A stretch of DNA of 64,000 nt from Methylobacterium radiodurans (GTDB taxonomy: Bacteria; Pseudomonadota; Alphaproteobacteria; Rhizobiales; Beijerinckiaceae), in the NCBI RefSeq assembly GCF_003173735.1, contig NZ_CP029551.1, forward strand, positions 1,346,001-1,410,000, read 5' to 3'. Shown in pieces: positions 1-8,219 of this stretch (the first letter of the stretch is position 1; each line of letters starts with the position of its first letter). The notes beneath the pieces were generated by a model. That model did no database searches and was not told the DNA's origin. It saw nothing but the letters and a program-made list of their open reading frames with translations. The position numbers and the translations under genes are program-made.

Positions 1-116
1 GCAACTACGGCGGCCGCGAGGTCCGCGGCTGGCTGCGCGCCATCGTGCCCCTCTACCAGGACAAGGGCGAGGCCGAGCCGAACCGCACCCTGGTGACGCG
101 CCGGCAGGCGGAGTAG
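1..116 (+). CDS. 3' end of an unrecognised gene (partial)
   Basis: An open frame runs in from the left edge (first full codon at 3) and stops with TAG at 114-116, giving a 37-residue C-terminus that begins NYGGREVRGWLRAIVPLYQ and ends RRQAE. Codon use matches the GC-rich neighbours, so it is very probably the tail of a genuine gene that starts outside the window. The fragment is too short for me to assign a family. The next gene starts about 130 bases downstream on the same strand. Confidence 0.6.
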   Translation, partial: NYGGREVRGWLRAIVPLYQDKGEAEPNRTLVTRRQAE

Positions 117-244
117 CGCCCAGGCCGCGTCCTCGATCGGGCCGGAGCCCGCGGACGCACCGGCCGAGTGCGCGGAGGCGCCGGATCGTCGTGCGGGGCG
201 GCCATCCGGCATGGTACGATGCCGTTCGCTGCCGGGGGGAAGGG

Positions 245-856
245 ATGACGTCTGAGGAACCGGACCGCGCGGCGATCCGCGCCCATTACGGCGAGCCCAC
301 GGAGCGCTCGCAGGCCAAGCAGCTCGACCGGATCGACCGGCACGCCCGCGCCTTCATCGCGCTCTCGCCCTTCTGCGTCGTGGCCTCGGCGGACGCGCAG
401 GGTCGCTGCGATGCCACGCCCCGCGGGGACGCGCCGGGCTTCGTCGCCGTCCCGGACGCGCACACGCTCCTCCTGCCGGACCGACCCGGCAACCGTCGCG
501 TCGACACGATGCTGAACGTGGCCGAGAATCCCGGGCTCGGCCTGCTGTTCTTCGTGCCGGGCCTCCAGGAGACCCTCCGGATCAACGGGCGCGCCGAGAT
601 CGTCACGGATCCGGAGGCGCTCGCCCCGCTCTCCGCGCAGGGGCGGCTGCCCTGCGCGGCGCTGCGGGTGCGTGTCGAGGAGGTGTTCTTCCACTGCGGC
701 AAGGCCGTGATCCGCTCGGACCTCTGGACGCGCGGGGCGGGTCCGCGGCCGGACTTCCCGACGCTCGGGCAGATCTACGCCGACCAGATCGCCGGCATGG
801 ACGCCGCCGAAACCGATCGCTCAATCGAGGACGGCTACCGCAACCGCCTGTACTGA
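245..856 (+). CDS. Pyridoxamine 5'-phosphate oxidase-family FMN-binding protein
   Basis: A 203-residue soluble protein resembling the MSMEG_1061-type branch of the PPOX/flavin split-barrel family. Family-like stretches include the N-terminal helix with DRIDRHARAFIALSPFCVVAS, the PRGDAPGFV strand-turn, and LLLPDRPGNRRVDTMLN, where these proteins contact FMN phosphate; a late segment reads CGKAVIRSDLW. The start is set at 245 because GGGGGAAGG lies just upstream; an in-frame codon at 191 would add 18 unconserved residues. Members bind FMN and reduce or oxidise small molecules, but the substrate is not known. It stands alone, and the next gene converges on it. Confidence 0.8.
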   Translation: MTSEEPDRAAIRAHYGEPTERSQAKQLDRIDRHARAFIALSPFCVVASADAQGRCDATPRGDAPGFVAVPDAHTLLLPDRPGNRRVDTMLNVAENPGLGLLFFVPGLQETLRINGRAEIVTDPEALAPLSAQGRLPCAALRVRVEEVFFHCGKAVIRSDLWTRGAGPRPDFPTLGQIYADQIAGMDAAETDRSIEDGYRNRLY

Positions 857-876
857 GGGCCGGCCGGGAGCCCCGC

Positions 877-1311
877 TCAGGCCGGCACGAGGCGGTTGCC
901 GTACCATTCGTCGACCCGCCCGCCATAGGCGGGATCCGCGAAGCCGTCCTCGCCGGGGCCGTGGCTCGGGGCGCCCGCGAGCGCGCCCGGATCGATGTCG
1001 ACCACGTAGCCGCCGAGTTCGGTGCTGTAGGTCAGGGCCCGCCAGGGCAGCGGGTGGTGGTTCTCGCCGAGCCCCAGGAAGCCGCCGAAGGCCAGCACCG
1101 CGTAGGCCACTTGCCCCGAGACCTTGTCGACCATGAAGTTGTGCACGGTGCCGAGATGCTCTCCCTGCCGGTCGTAGACGGCCGTGCCCTCGACCTTGTT
1201 CGAGGCGATCAGGCGCGCGGTCTCGTCGATGGCCACCGGCTCGGCGGTGGGATCGAGCTCCATCGATCCGGGCTTCCGGATGGTGCGCTCGTTCGGCAGG
1301 TCCGTGGGCAT
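877..1311 (-). CDS. PRC-barrel domain protein
   Basis: A 144-residue protein with a PRC-barrel fold in its middle: a DETARLIASNKVEGTAVY strand start, then GEHLGTVHNFMVDKVSG and VAYAVLAFGGFLGLGE. These are the usual beta-barrel elements of the PRC family, found in photosynthetic reaction centre H subunits, RimM and many stress proteins. It is soluble, with no signal peptide. The start at 1311 gives an N-terminus MPTDLPNERTI; an in-frame start at 1380 would add 23 residues with no family match. The gene converges on the PPOX gene with about 20 bases between stops. Single PRC-barrel proteins of this size are common in Methylobacteriaceae; their exact role is unknown. Confidence 0.8.
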   Translation of the reverse strand: MPTDLPNERTIRKPGSMELDPTAEPVAIDETARLIASNKVEGTAVYDRQGEHLGTVHNFMVDKVSGQVAYAVLAFGGFLGLGENHHPLPWRALTYSTELGGYVVDIDPGALAGAPSHGPGEDGFADPAYGGRVDEWYGNRLVPA

Positions 1312-1649
1312 GTGGGTTTCCGCTGGTCGTCCGCGCAGGTGGGTGTCCGGCCCGCCATGCGGACCGGGAGTTAAGCGCACGAGCGGCGGGCGCGGTTCCG
1401 CTCCCGCGGATCCATCCCGCGGGGCGTAAGCTGACGGGACCGGCGGGCCCCAAGCCGCCTCCGCAATCCCCGCCGTGGACGGATGTCGGCCGCCTCTGGC
1501 GCGCGCGGGGTGCTTGCGCTGTGGATGAGGGGACTTCTGCCTCCGGTTTCCCCTTGGAACGCTGGCCGCACGGCTTAGTTGTTGCTGCTATGCTGCCCCG
1601 GCTGTGGTCCCATCGTCCGGGTCCGCGGCCCGTGAAGCGGAGGAATCCC
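1312..1649. other. Divergent intergenic region, PRC-barrel / SWIB
   Basis: About 340 bases between two divergent genes. No plausible protein-coding signal is seen. It should hold both promoters. A good Shine-Dalgarno (GGAGG, 1640-1644) lies just before the SWIB start, and T-rich tracts near 1554-1590 are candidate promoter DNA for that gene. I could not fix a -35/-10 pair with confidence. Confidence 0.4.
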
Positions 1650-1985
1650 ATGGCGACCAAGACGACGGACAAGGCGAAGAAGGCTGCGCCCGCGGCCAGC
1701 AAGGCTGCCCCGAAGGCGACCAAGGCCGAGGCCGGCGCCAAGCCGAACGCCCTGCAGCAGCCCCTGAAGCCGTCGCCCGAGCTCGGCGCCATCGTCGGCA
1801 CCGATCCGCTGCCGCGCGGCGAGGTGGTCAGCAAGGTGTGGGACTACATCAAGAAGAACAATCTCCAGAACCCGGAGAACAAGCGCGAGATCGTCGCCGA
1901 CGACAAGCTCAAGAAGGTCTTCGGCAAGGACAAGTGCACGATGTTCGAGATGAACAAGCATCTCGCCGCGCACCTCAAGTCCTGA
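1650..1985 (+). CDS. SWIB/MDM2 domain protein
   Basis: A 111-residue basic protein. Residues 1-35 are a Lys/Ala-rich tail resembling a histone H1 or HU-type DNA-binding tail. The rest is a SWIB domain: LKPSPELGAIVGTDPLPRGE, then a VVSKVWDYIKKNNLQ helix and KLKKVFGKDKCTMFEMNKHL. The start is fixed by GGAGG at 1640-1644. In chlamydiae and many alphaproteobacteria stand-alone SWIB proteins occur, with chromatin or topoisomerase links suggested for the chlamydial fusions; the exact function here is inferred only. The Lys/Ala tail suggests nucleoid association. Confidence 0.88.
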   Translation: MATKTTDKAKKAAPAASKAAPKATKAEAGAKPNALQQPLKPSPELGAIVGTDPLPRGEVVSKVWDYIKKNNLQNPENKREIVADDKLKKVFGKDKCTMFEMNKHLAAHLKS

Positions 1986-2072
1986 GTCCAAATCCAGGTC
2001 GAAGCCGCGGGCGACCCCTCGCTCGCGGGACATTCCCGGGTCGCTGCCCGGGCCTCTGCACCGGCCGGGCCG

Positions 2073-3464
2073 CTAGCGATCCGGCCTGTGCCGCAGCACA
2101 CTGGTGACGATGCCAGCGAGCGCCAGCATCACGGCGCACCAGAGCGAGACGCCGATGGCCGCGTTCGCTCCCCGCCCGTGCGTCAGCCCGAACACCACCG
2201 CCACCAGGGCGGCCCCGAGCGACTGGCCGGTGAGCCGGGCCGTCGATTGCATGCCGCTGGCGCCGCCGCTGCGCTCCCGCGGGGCGGCGGTGATGATGAC
2301 GCGGTTGTTCGGCGACTGGAACAGGCCGAAGCCGAGCCCGCACAGCACGAGCCGCCAGACGATGTCGAGGGTGCCGGGCTCGGGCGGGAGCAGCGCCAGC
2401 GCGGCGAGGCCGGCCGCCATCACGGCGAGCCCGATCCCGCCGAGCAGCCCCGGCGGGTAGCGGTCGGCCAGCCGCCCCGAGATCGGCGCCGCGAGCGCGA
2501 TGGCGAGCGGCCACGGCGTCAGCAGGAAGCCGGCTTGGCTACCCGAGAGATGCAGCACGTCCTGGAAGTAGAAGGGCAGGGCGATGTAGGCGATGAGCTG
2601 CGACGAGAAGGCCAGGATCGAGGAGGCCATCGACAGGGCGAAGGCGGGGATCCGCAGAAGATCGACCGGCAGGAGCGGCGCGGGGAGCCGCATCTGACGG
2701 CGCACGAAGACGGTGCCGACGACGAGTGCTCCGGCGAGTTCGGCGAGCGCCCATGGCCGCCGCGCCGGTTCACCGAGCCCGTCGATGCCGACGATCAGCA
2801 GTCCGAAGGTCAGGGCATTGAGCCCGGCGCTGACGACGTCGAAGCGCCGTCCGTTGCGCGGCGTCGCCGGCAGGGTGCGGGAGGCCACCGCCAGCGCCAG
2901 CAGCCCGACCGGGATGTTGACCAGGAACAGCCAGGGCCAGGCGGCGACCGAGAGGAGGGCCGCCGCGACCGTCGGCCCGGCCGCCGAGGCCACCGCCACC
3001 ACCAGGGCGACGTTGCCGACGCCGCGCCCGATCATCCGGTGCGGGTAGACGAAGCGCACCAGCGCGATGTTCACGCTCATCACGCCTGCCGCCCCGAGCC
3101 CCTGCGCGATCCGACCCAGCACCAGAAGGTCGAGGCTCGGGGCCAGCGCGCAGGCGAGCGAGGCCGCGACGAAGACCGCGAGCCCGCCGAGATAGACCGG
3201 CCTGTAGCCCAGGATGTCGCCGAGCGAGGCCAGCGGCAGCAGCGCGGCGGTGACGGCGATCTGGTAGGCGTTGACCACGAAGATCGCGTCGCCCGCCGAG
3301 ACCGAGAGGTCGCGCGCCATCACGGGCAGCGCCACGTTGACGATAGCGCCGTCGAGCACCGCCATGGTCATGGCGAGCGCGATCGCCAACATGGCGAGCA
3401 GCCGCTCGCGCACCGGCAGCCCGTCCTGCGGGCCGCCCTCCACCTGCCCGGCCGCCTCGGCCAT
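2073..3464 (-). CDS. MFS drug exporter, DHA2-like
   Basis: A 463-residue integral membrane protein of the major facilitator superfamily. The signature LDGAIVNVALPVMARDL in the first helix is typical of EmrB/QacA-like H+ antiporters. A motif-A-like loop (LGDILGYRPVYLGGL) and the motif-C-like stretch following VASAAGPTVAAAL are present, with many hydrophobic helices through to the C-terminus. I start at 3464 (MAEAAGQ, preceded by GGGGAG); an in-frame codon at 3608 would run into the start of the divergent hydrolase. Likely exports small hydrophobic compounds; substrate unknown. Confidence 0.85.
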   Translation of the reverse strand: MAEAAGQVEGGPQDGLPVRERLLAMLAIALAMTMAVLDGAIVNVALPVMARDLSVSAGDAIFVVNAYQIAVTAALLPLASLGDILGYRPVYLGGLAVFVAASLACALAPSLDLLVLGRIAQGLGAAGVMSVNIALVRFVYPHRMIGRGVGNVALVVAVASAAGPTVAAALLSVAAWPWLFLVNIPVGLLALAVASRTLPATPRNGRRFDVVSAGLNALTFGLLIVGIDGLGEPARRPWALAELAGALVVGTVFVRRQMRLPAPLLPVDLLRIPAFALSMASSILAFSSQLIAYIALPFYFQDVLHLSGSQAGFLLTPWPLAIALAAPISGRLADRYPPGLLGGIGLAVMAAGLAALALLPPEPGTLDIVWRLVLCGLGFGLFQSPNNRVIITAAPRERSGGASGMQSTARLTGQSLGAALVAVVFGLTHGRGANAAIGVSLWCAVMLALAGIVTSVLRHRPDR

Positions 3465-3606
3465 CCCCTGCACGCTCCCCGGTTGCGTCGATGCCACCCT
3501 GTCGCCTGCGGGCCGCCTCCCGTCGAGGCGGAGGATGTGCCCTATGTCACCCCGCGTGTCCGGCAACCTCTGCGTGTTGCCGGGCGCGGACCGAACCGGA
3601 GCCGAC

Positions 3607-4623
3607 ATGCGCCGTCCCCCCTTGCTTCCCGCCCTCTGCCTCGCCCTCTGTGCCTCCTTCGCGCAGGTGCTGCCCGCCGCCGCGCAGGCGCCCGAGCCGC
3701 TCGGTATCGCGCTGGAGGGCTTCGCCTATCCCTATCCGGTCGCCTACCTGCCGCTGAGCCGCGACGGCGAGGCCCAGCGCCTCGCCTACATGGACGTGGC
3801 CCCGCAAGGGGCGCCGAACGGCCGCGCGGTGCTGCTGCTCCACGGGCGCAACTTCCCGTCGAGCTACTGGGCACCGGTGATCGCGGCGCTCTCGGGTGCG
3901 GGCTACCGGGTCGTGGTCCCCGACCAGCTCGGCTTCGGCAAGTCGGCCAAGCCCGTCGGCCCCTTCACCTTCGACCGGATGGCCGCCGACACCGTGGCGC
4001 TCCTCGACGCGCTGGACCTGCGCCGCGTCGATGTGGTGGCCCACTCGATGGGGGGCATGCTCGCTGTGCGGCTCGCCCGCAACGCGCCCGAGCGGGTCAA
4101 CAGCCTCGTGCTGGAGGCGCCGATCGGGCTGGAGGATTACCGGTTCAGCGTGCCGCCGGTCGGGAACGAGGTGCTCCTGAAGCGCGAGGGCGAACTCACC
4201 GCCGCGGCCTACCGCAGGCAGTTGATGACGAGCTACGCGCTCTCGCTGCCGGAATCGGCGATCGAGCCGTTCGTGGAGATCCGCGAGCGGGTGAAGGGCT
4301 CCGGCGAGTACCCGCGCTGGCTGCAGTCCTTCGTCAACTCCTACCAGGCGATCTGGGGCCAGCCGGTGGTACACGAGATCCCGCTGGTCCAGGCACCGAC
4401 CCTGTTCCTGATGGGCGGCAACGACCGCAACGCCCCCGGCAAGCCCTACGCCCCGCCGGAGCTTGCCGCCAAGATGGGCCGCAACGCCGAGAACGCGCGG
4501 GCGCTGGCCGCCCGGATGCCGAACGGACGGGCGGAGGTGTTCGAGGGCGTCGGCCACCTCGTCCACATGGAGGCCGCCGACCGGTTCAACGCCCGGGTGC
4601 TGGAGTTCCTAGACGGGCATTGA
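3607..4623 (+). CDS. Secreted alpha/beta hydrolase
   Basis: A 338-residue alpha/beta-fold hydrolase. Residues 1-28 form a Sec signal peptide (MRRPPLLPALCLALCASFA, then AAAQA). The oxyanion HG motif is in LLLHGRNFPSSYW, the nucleophile elbow is VVAHSMGGM, a likely acid is in MGGNDRNAPG, and the catalytic His is in FEGVGHLVHME. The GGAG upstream of 3607 supports the start. The overall pattern resembles haloalkane dehalogenase/MhpC-type hydrolases, but it is predicted to act in the periplasm. The natural substrate cannot be read from sequence. It is divergent from the exporter and converges on metW. Confidence 0.85.
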   Translation: MRRPPLLPALCLALCASFAQVLPAAAQAPEPLGIALEGFAYPYPVAYLPLSRDGEAQRLAYMDVAPQGAPNGRAVLLLHGRNFPSSYWAPVIAALSGAGYRVVVPDQLGFGKSAKPVGPFTFDRMAADTVALLDALDLRRVDVVAHSMGGMLAVRLARNAPERVNSLVLEAPIGLEDYRFSVPPVGNEVLLKREGELTAAAYRRQLMTSYALSLPESAIEPFVEIRERVKGSGEYPRWLQSFVNSYQAIWGQPVVHEIPLVQAPTLFLMGGNDRNAPGKPYAPPELAAKMGRNAENARALAARMPNGRAEVFEGVGHLVHMEAADRFNARVLEFLDGH

Positions 4624-4624
4624 T

Positions 4625-4663
4625 GCACTCTCCTTCACCCGCGGAGGGAAGGGAGAGCAGTGC
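4625..4663. repeat. CT-rich palindromic intergenic element
   Basis: Directly after the hydrolase stop codon, GCAC plus CTCTCC (4625-4633) is mirrored by GGAGAG and GTGC (4652-4663). Its CTCTCC...GGGAGAG core resembles sequences at 29418, 29527, 36820 and inside prmC at 39365, so it looks like one copy of a dispersed palindrome family. It sits between convergent genes and may also act as a terminator. Confidence 0.5.
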
Positions 4664-4734
4664 GGTTCGTGGCCCGCATGCCCGAAGCGGTCCGTCGGAC
4701 ATGGATGTATCGCTCCGCAGGCCTGCCCGGGGGG

Positions 4735-5418
4735 CTATCGGCCCCCGGTTTCGCCGTCTCGCCGGAGCAGGAACACGCCCTGCGCGCCGATCAGGTTCCA
4801 GAACCACCAGGGCATCGCCAGGCGCATCGGGCGCCCGCGTGCGTCGAGCGCCGCCGCGGTCTCGATCTTCGCGCCGACCTCCCGGCACAGGCCGACGAAG
4901 TCGCGGATGGTGCAATGGTGGATGTTGGGCGTCTCGTACCACGCCTCCGGCAGGATCTCGGTCACCGGCATCCGCCCGCGGAAGGCGAGCTCGGCCCGCA
5001 CCCGCCAGTGCCCGAAATTCGGGAAGGAGATGATCACCTGCCGGCCGATGCGCAGCAGGTGCTCCAGCACGATCCGGGGATTGCGCGTCGCCTGGATGGT
5101 CTGGGACAAAACCACCACGTCGAAGGCGTCGTCCGGGTAGGCGGCCAGATCCGTGTCGGCGTCGCCCTGGATCACCGAGAGGCCGCGGGCAAGGCAGGCG
5201 TTGACGCCCGCCCGCGACAGCTCGATGCCGCGCCCGTCCACGCCGCGCCGGTCGCGCAGGAGCGCCAGCAGCGTGCCGTCGCCGCAGCCGATGTCGAGCA
5301 CCCGCGCGCCCGGTGGCACCAAGCCCAGAACCACGAGGTGGTCGACGCGCGCGCCGCCCTCGCTCGGCAGGGCCTGCGTCGCGTCCCAGGGCGCGTCGGC
5401 CGCCGCCCGCCCGCTCAC
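4735..5418 (-). CDS. metW: MetW, methionine biosynthesis methyltransferase-like protein
   Basis: A 227-residue class I SAM-methyltransferase-like protein. Motif I is [15 protein letters not shown] (about residues 40-54), followed by [15 protein letters not shown], the acidic QGDADTDL, and [16 protein letters not shown]. The C-terminal part has the MetW hallmarks [12 protein letters not shown] and [15 protein letters not shown]. Length matches the family. MetW is required together with MetX for homoserine O-acylation in several proteobacteria. It starts with GTG overlapping the metX stop (GTGA), so the two are translationally coupled. Confidence 0.95.
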   Translation of the reverse strand: MSGRAAADAPWDATQALPSEGGARVDHLVVLGLVPPGARVLDIGCGDGTLLALLRDRRGVDGRGIELSRAGVNACLARGLSVIQGDADTDLAAYPDDAFDVVVLSQTIQATRNPRIVLEHLLRIGRQVIISFPNFGHWRVRAELAFRGRMPVTEILPEAWYETPNIHHCTIRDFVGLCREVGAKIETAAALDARGRPMRLAMPWWFWNLIGAQGVFLLRRDGETGGR

Positions 5419-6629
5419 AGCCCGCGCGCCCGGGCGGCGGCGTCGATGAAGCCCTTGGCGGCGGAGTACATCGCCGGCTCGTCGAGCAGGAAGGCGTCGT
5501 GGCCCTTGTCGCTCTCGACCTCCACGAAGGCGACCGGCGCCGAGGCGGCGTTCAGCGCGTGCACGATGGCACGGGACTCGCGCGTCGGGAACAGCCAGTC
5601 GGAGGTGAAGGACATCACGCAGAACCGCGTCCTGGTGCCCCGGAAGGCGTTGGCGAGCACGCCGCCATGGTCCTCCGCGAGGTCGAAATAGTCCATCGCC
5701 CGGGTGAGATAGAGGTAGGCGTTGGCATCAAAACGCTCGACGAAGCTCAGGCCCTGGTGGCGCAGGTAGCTCTCCACTTGGAAGTCGGCGCTGAACGAGA
5801 AGGTCGGCGCGCTGCCGGCCTGGAAGCGGCGCCCGAACTTCCGGTGCAGCGCGGCCTCCGACAGGTAGGTGATGTGCGCGCCCATCCGGGCGACGCCGAG
5901 CCCCTTGGTGGGCCGCTGCCCAGCCTCGAGGTAGCGCCCGTCCGCCCAGGCGGGATCGGCCATGATCGCCTGCCGGCCGACCTCGTGGAAGGCGATGTTT
6001 TGGGCCGAGTGCCGGGGGCCCGTGGCGATCGGCATCGCGGCGAAGACGCGCTCGGGGTAGAGCGCCGCCCATTGCAGCACCTGCATCCCGCCCATCGAGC
6101 CGCCGATGCAGAGGAACAGGTCCCGGATGCCGAGATGCTCGATCAGCATCGCCTGGGCGCGGACCATGTCGCGGATGGTGACGAGGGGAAAGTCCGGGCC
6201 GTAGGGCCGGCCCGTCGCCGGGTCGAGCGAGGCCGGGCCGGTCGAGCCCATGCAGGAGCCGATCACGTTCGAGCAGACCACGAAGTAGCGGTCGGTATCG
6301 ACGGGCTTGCCGGGCCCCACCAGCGTCTCCCACCAGCCGGGCTTTGCGGTCACCGGATGGCGGTGGGCGAAGTGCTGGTCACCCGTGAGCGCGTGGCAGA
6401 TCAGCACCGCGTTGGAGCGGTCGGCGTTGAGGGTGCCGGCGGTCTGGTAGGCGATCTGGAAGGGGCTGAGATTCACCCCGGCATCCATCGCGAGCGGCCG
6501 GTCGGCACCGAAGTGGGCGACCGGGCTCTGCGGCTCCAGGGCCTGGCTGCGCTCCGGGGTCGGGCGCATCCCGCGGCCGGGCTCCGCCGCTTGGGCCGGC
6601 CTCAGGGCGATGTCGGGGGCGTTGTCCAT
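5415..6629 (-). CDS. metX: Homoserine O-acyltransferase MetX
   Basis: A 404-residue alpha/beta-hydrolase-fold acyltransferase that activates homoserine (acetyl- or succinyl-CoA dependent) for methionine synthesis in the cytosol. Diagnostic stretches are [27 protein letters not shown], the nucleophile elbow [10 protein letters not shown] (Ser178), and C-terminal [11 protein letters not shown] and [13 protein letters not shown], which carry the catalytic Asp and His. It begins with ATG at 6629 with no strong Shine-Dalgarno; instead the leader contains interleaved inverted repeats (see separate entry). First gene of a metX-metW operon. Acyl donor preference cannot be decided by eye. Confidence 0.95.
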   Translation of the reverse strand: MDNAPDIALRPAQAAEPGRGMRPTPERSQALEPQSPVAHFGADRPLAMDAGVNLSPFQIAYQTAGTLNADRSNAVLICHALTGDQHFAHRHPVTAKPGWWETLVGPGKPVDTDRYFVVCSNVIGSCMGSTGPASLDPATGRPYGPDFPLVTIRDMVRAQAMLIEHLGIRDLFLCIGGSMGGMQVLQWAALYPERVFAAMPIATGPRHSAQNIAFHEVGRQAIMADPAWADGRYLEAGQRPTKGLGVARMGAHITYLSEAALHRKFGRRFQAGSAPTFSFSADFQVESYLRHQGLSFVERFDANAYLYLTRAMDYFDLAEDHGGVLANAFRGTRTRFCVMSFTSDWLFPTRESRAIVHALNAASAPVAFVEVESDKGHDAFLLDEPAMYSAAKGFIDAAARARGL

Positions 6630-6645
6630 GACCGTTCGTCTGGCG

Positions 6646-6687
6646 GGCGCGCCCTTTCGGAGAACACGTGCAGGGCGCGCCGCACGT
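6646..6687 (-). promoter_or_regulatory. Candidate structured leader of metX (interleaved stems)
   Basis: On the minus strand the RNA would read, 5' to 3': strand A ACGUGC (6687-6682), strand B GGCGCGCCCU (6681-6672), A' GCACGU (6671-6666), ten unpaired bases, then B' AGGGCGCGCC (6655-6646), 16 bases before the metX start codon. A and A' are perfect 6-bp complements and B and B' perfect 10-bp complements, in pseudoknot order or as two exclusive hairpins. A second pairing ACACG/CGUGU is possible at the 5' side. Position before a methionine gene suggests regulation, but it does not match the SAM-II or SAM/SAH consensus as I recall them. Confidence 0.45.
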
Positions 6688-6926
6688 TCGTGTGACCGCC
6701 GGAGGTAGTATGCGGGGCCGGGGGCGTCAACGAAAGGCAGGGCTGCGGAAGCGGGATGGGACGGCCGGGAATGACCGCAGGCCCGCGCGGCCGGCGCTGC
6801 GCCGAGAGGAGGTTTGAGAGGGCGTTAAGGCTGATCCGAGGCGTGAAGCCGGCTTTTCACGATTCTTCACCGCTGCCGGGCGCAGATGCTTTGTCGGATG
6901 ATCGCTCCGGCCGGCGTGGATGATCG

Positions 6927-8165
6927 ATGCGCGCAGTCTCCCAATCCGTCTCGCGGTCCGCCCCCGATCCGGCCGCACCGGCGCGCGCGCCGCTCGCCTG
7001 GGTCGAGATCGCCAAGGGCCTGTGCATCGGGCTCGTCGTGCTGATGCATGCCACTTTCGGCCTGGAGGCGGCCCTCGGCGCGCAGGGCTACGCCCACGCG
7101 ATCGCCGATTTCGCCCAGCCCTTCCGGATGCCGACCTTCTTCGCGCTCTCGGGCCTGTTCCTCGGCCGGGCCCTGGCCTCGGGCTGGCGCCCGTTCCTCG
7201 AACGGCGGGTGTTCCACTACCTGTACTTCTACACGCTGTGGCTGCTGATCCAGGAGGTCATCCGCTTCCCGCATCTCGGCGGCGGCACGCTCACCGGCAC
7301 CCTGGACCACTTCGCGTGGTGCTATGTCGAGCCGTTCTCGACCCTGTGGTTCCTCTACGCGCTCGCCCTGTTCTCCCTGGTGACGCGGCTCGTCGACCGG
7401 GTTGCGCCGCCTGTGGTCCTCGGCGTCGCGCTGGGCCTCGCGGGGAGCGACGTTGCCAGCGGGTGGCACATCCTCGACGTCGCCTGCGATACCTACCTGT
7501 TCTTCTACGCCGGCTACCGCCTCGCCCCACAGGTGATCGGCTTCGGGCAGACGATGCGCGCCCGGCCCCGGCTCGCGGCTGGGTTCACGACGGGTTGGCT
7601 TCTCGTCAACGGCCTGCTGATCTTCGGCATCGTCCCCACTCTCCGGGTCGCCACGGTCGCGGACGCGCCCCTTGTGGTGCTGCCGCTCGGCGCGCTCGGC
7701 GTGTTCGGGGTGATCGCCCTCGCGACGCTGCTGGAGCGCAGCGTCGCCGGCCCGGCACTCGCCTATGCGGGCTATCGCTCGATCGTGATCTACCTCGCGG
7801 CCTTCCTACCAGTCGCCGTCCTGCGGGAGGCGATGGTGCGCTACGGGGTGCCGCTGGACGTCGGCACCGCGAGCCTCGTACTGACCGCCGCCGGCATCCT
7901 CCTGCCGCTGGCCCTGGAGCGGTCCCTGCGCAGCACGCCGGCCGCCTGCCTGTTCGTGCGCCCCTCGGCGGCCTTGCGCACGCCAGCCAGCCTGCTGCGG
8001 CGCGGCCGGACGCTGCTCGACACAGCCTCCGTCGCCGCCGTCTCCTCCGCGGCGGAGGCCGGGACATCCGTCGCCTCGGCGCTCGGCACACCGTCCGTTC
8101 AGCGGGGCGGTCTTGTTCCGGCGGGCGCGGCGCTGCCGCTGGCCCTCGGCCCGCGGGAATCGTAA
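6927..8165 (+). CDS. Acyltransferase-3 family membrane protein
   Basis: A 412-residue polytopic membrane protein of the acyltransferase-3 family. The first helix has WVEIAKGLCIGLVVLMHATFG, with the His of this family's conserved early motif, followed by FRMPTFFALSGLFLGRAL, the second signature block, and FSTLWFLYALALFS. About ten hydrophobic helices follow. After the last helix there is an Ala/Ser/Arg-rich tail of about 70 residues, predicted cytoplasmic. Members O-acylate surface polysaccharides, lipids or small molecules; the acceptor is unknown. The chorismate-mutase-like gene begins about 55 bases downstream on the same strand. Confidence 0.82.
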   Translation: MRAVSQSVSRSAPDPAAPARAPLAWVEIAKGLCIGLVVLMHATFGLEAALGAQGYAHAIADFAQPFRMPTFFALSGLFLGRALASGWRPFLERRVFHYLYFYTLWLLIQEVIRFPHLGGGTLTGTLDHFAWCYVEPFSTLWFLYALALFSLVTRLVDRVAPPVVLGVALGLAGSDVASGWHILDVACDTYLFFYAGYRLAPQVIGFGQTMRARPRLAAGFTTGWLLVNGLLIFGIVPTLRVATVADAPLVVLPLGALGVFGVIALATLLERSVAGPALAYAGYRSIVIYLAAFLPVAVLREAMVRYGVPLDVGTASLVLTAAGILLPLALERSLRSTPAACLFVRPSAALRTPASLLRRGRTLLDTASVAAVSSAAEAGTSVASALGTPSVQRGGLVPAGAALPLALGPRES

Positions 8166-8219
8166 AGGAGGTCCTCACCACGGAGGGCCGGCCGCGGTCC
8201 GGCCATACACGCGAGCACG

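Noticed and set aside
2088..5033. Very long plus-strand frame of about 980 codons
   Set aside because: Antisense to the MFS gene and out of frame with the hydrolase; His/Arg/Pro-rich without domains.
6630..6720. Naming the metX leader as SAM-II or SAM/SAH riboswitch
   Set aside because: The conserved core sequences of those classes are not visible; only the topology is similar.
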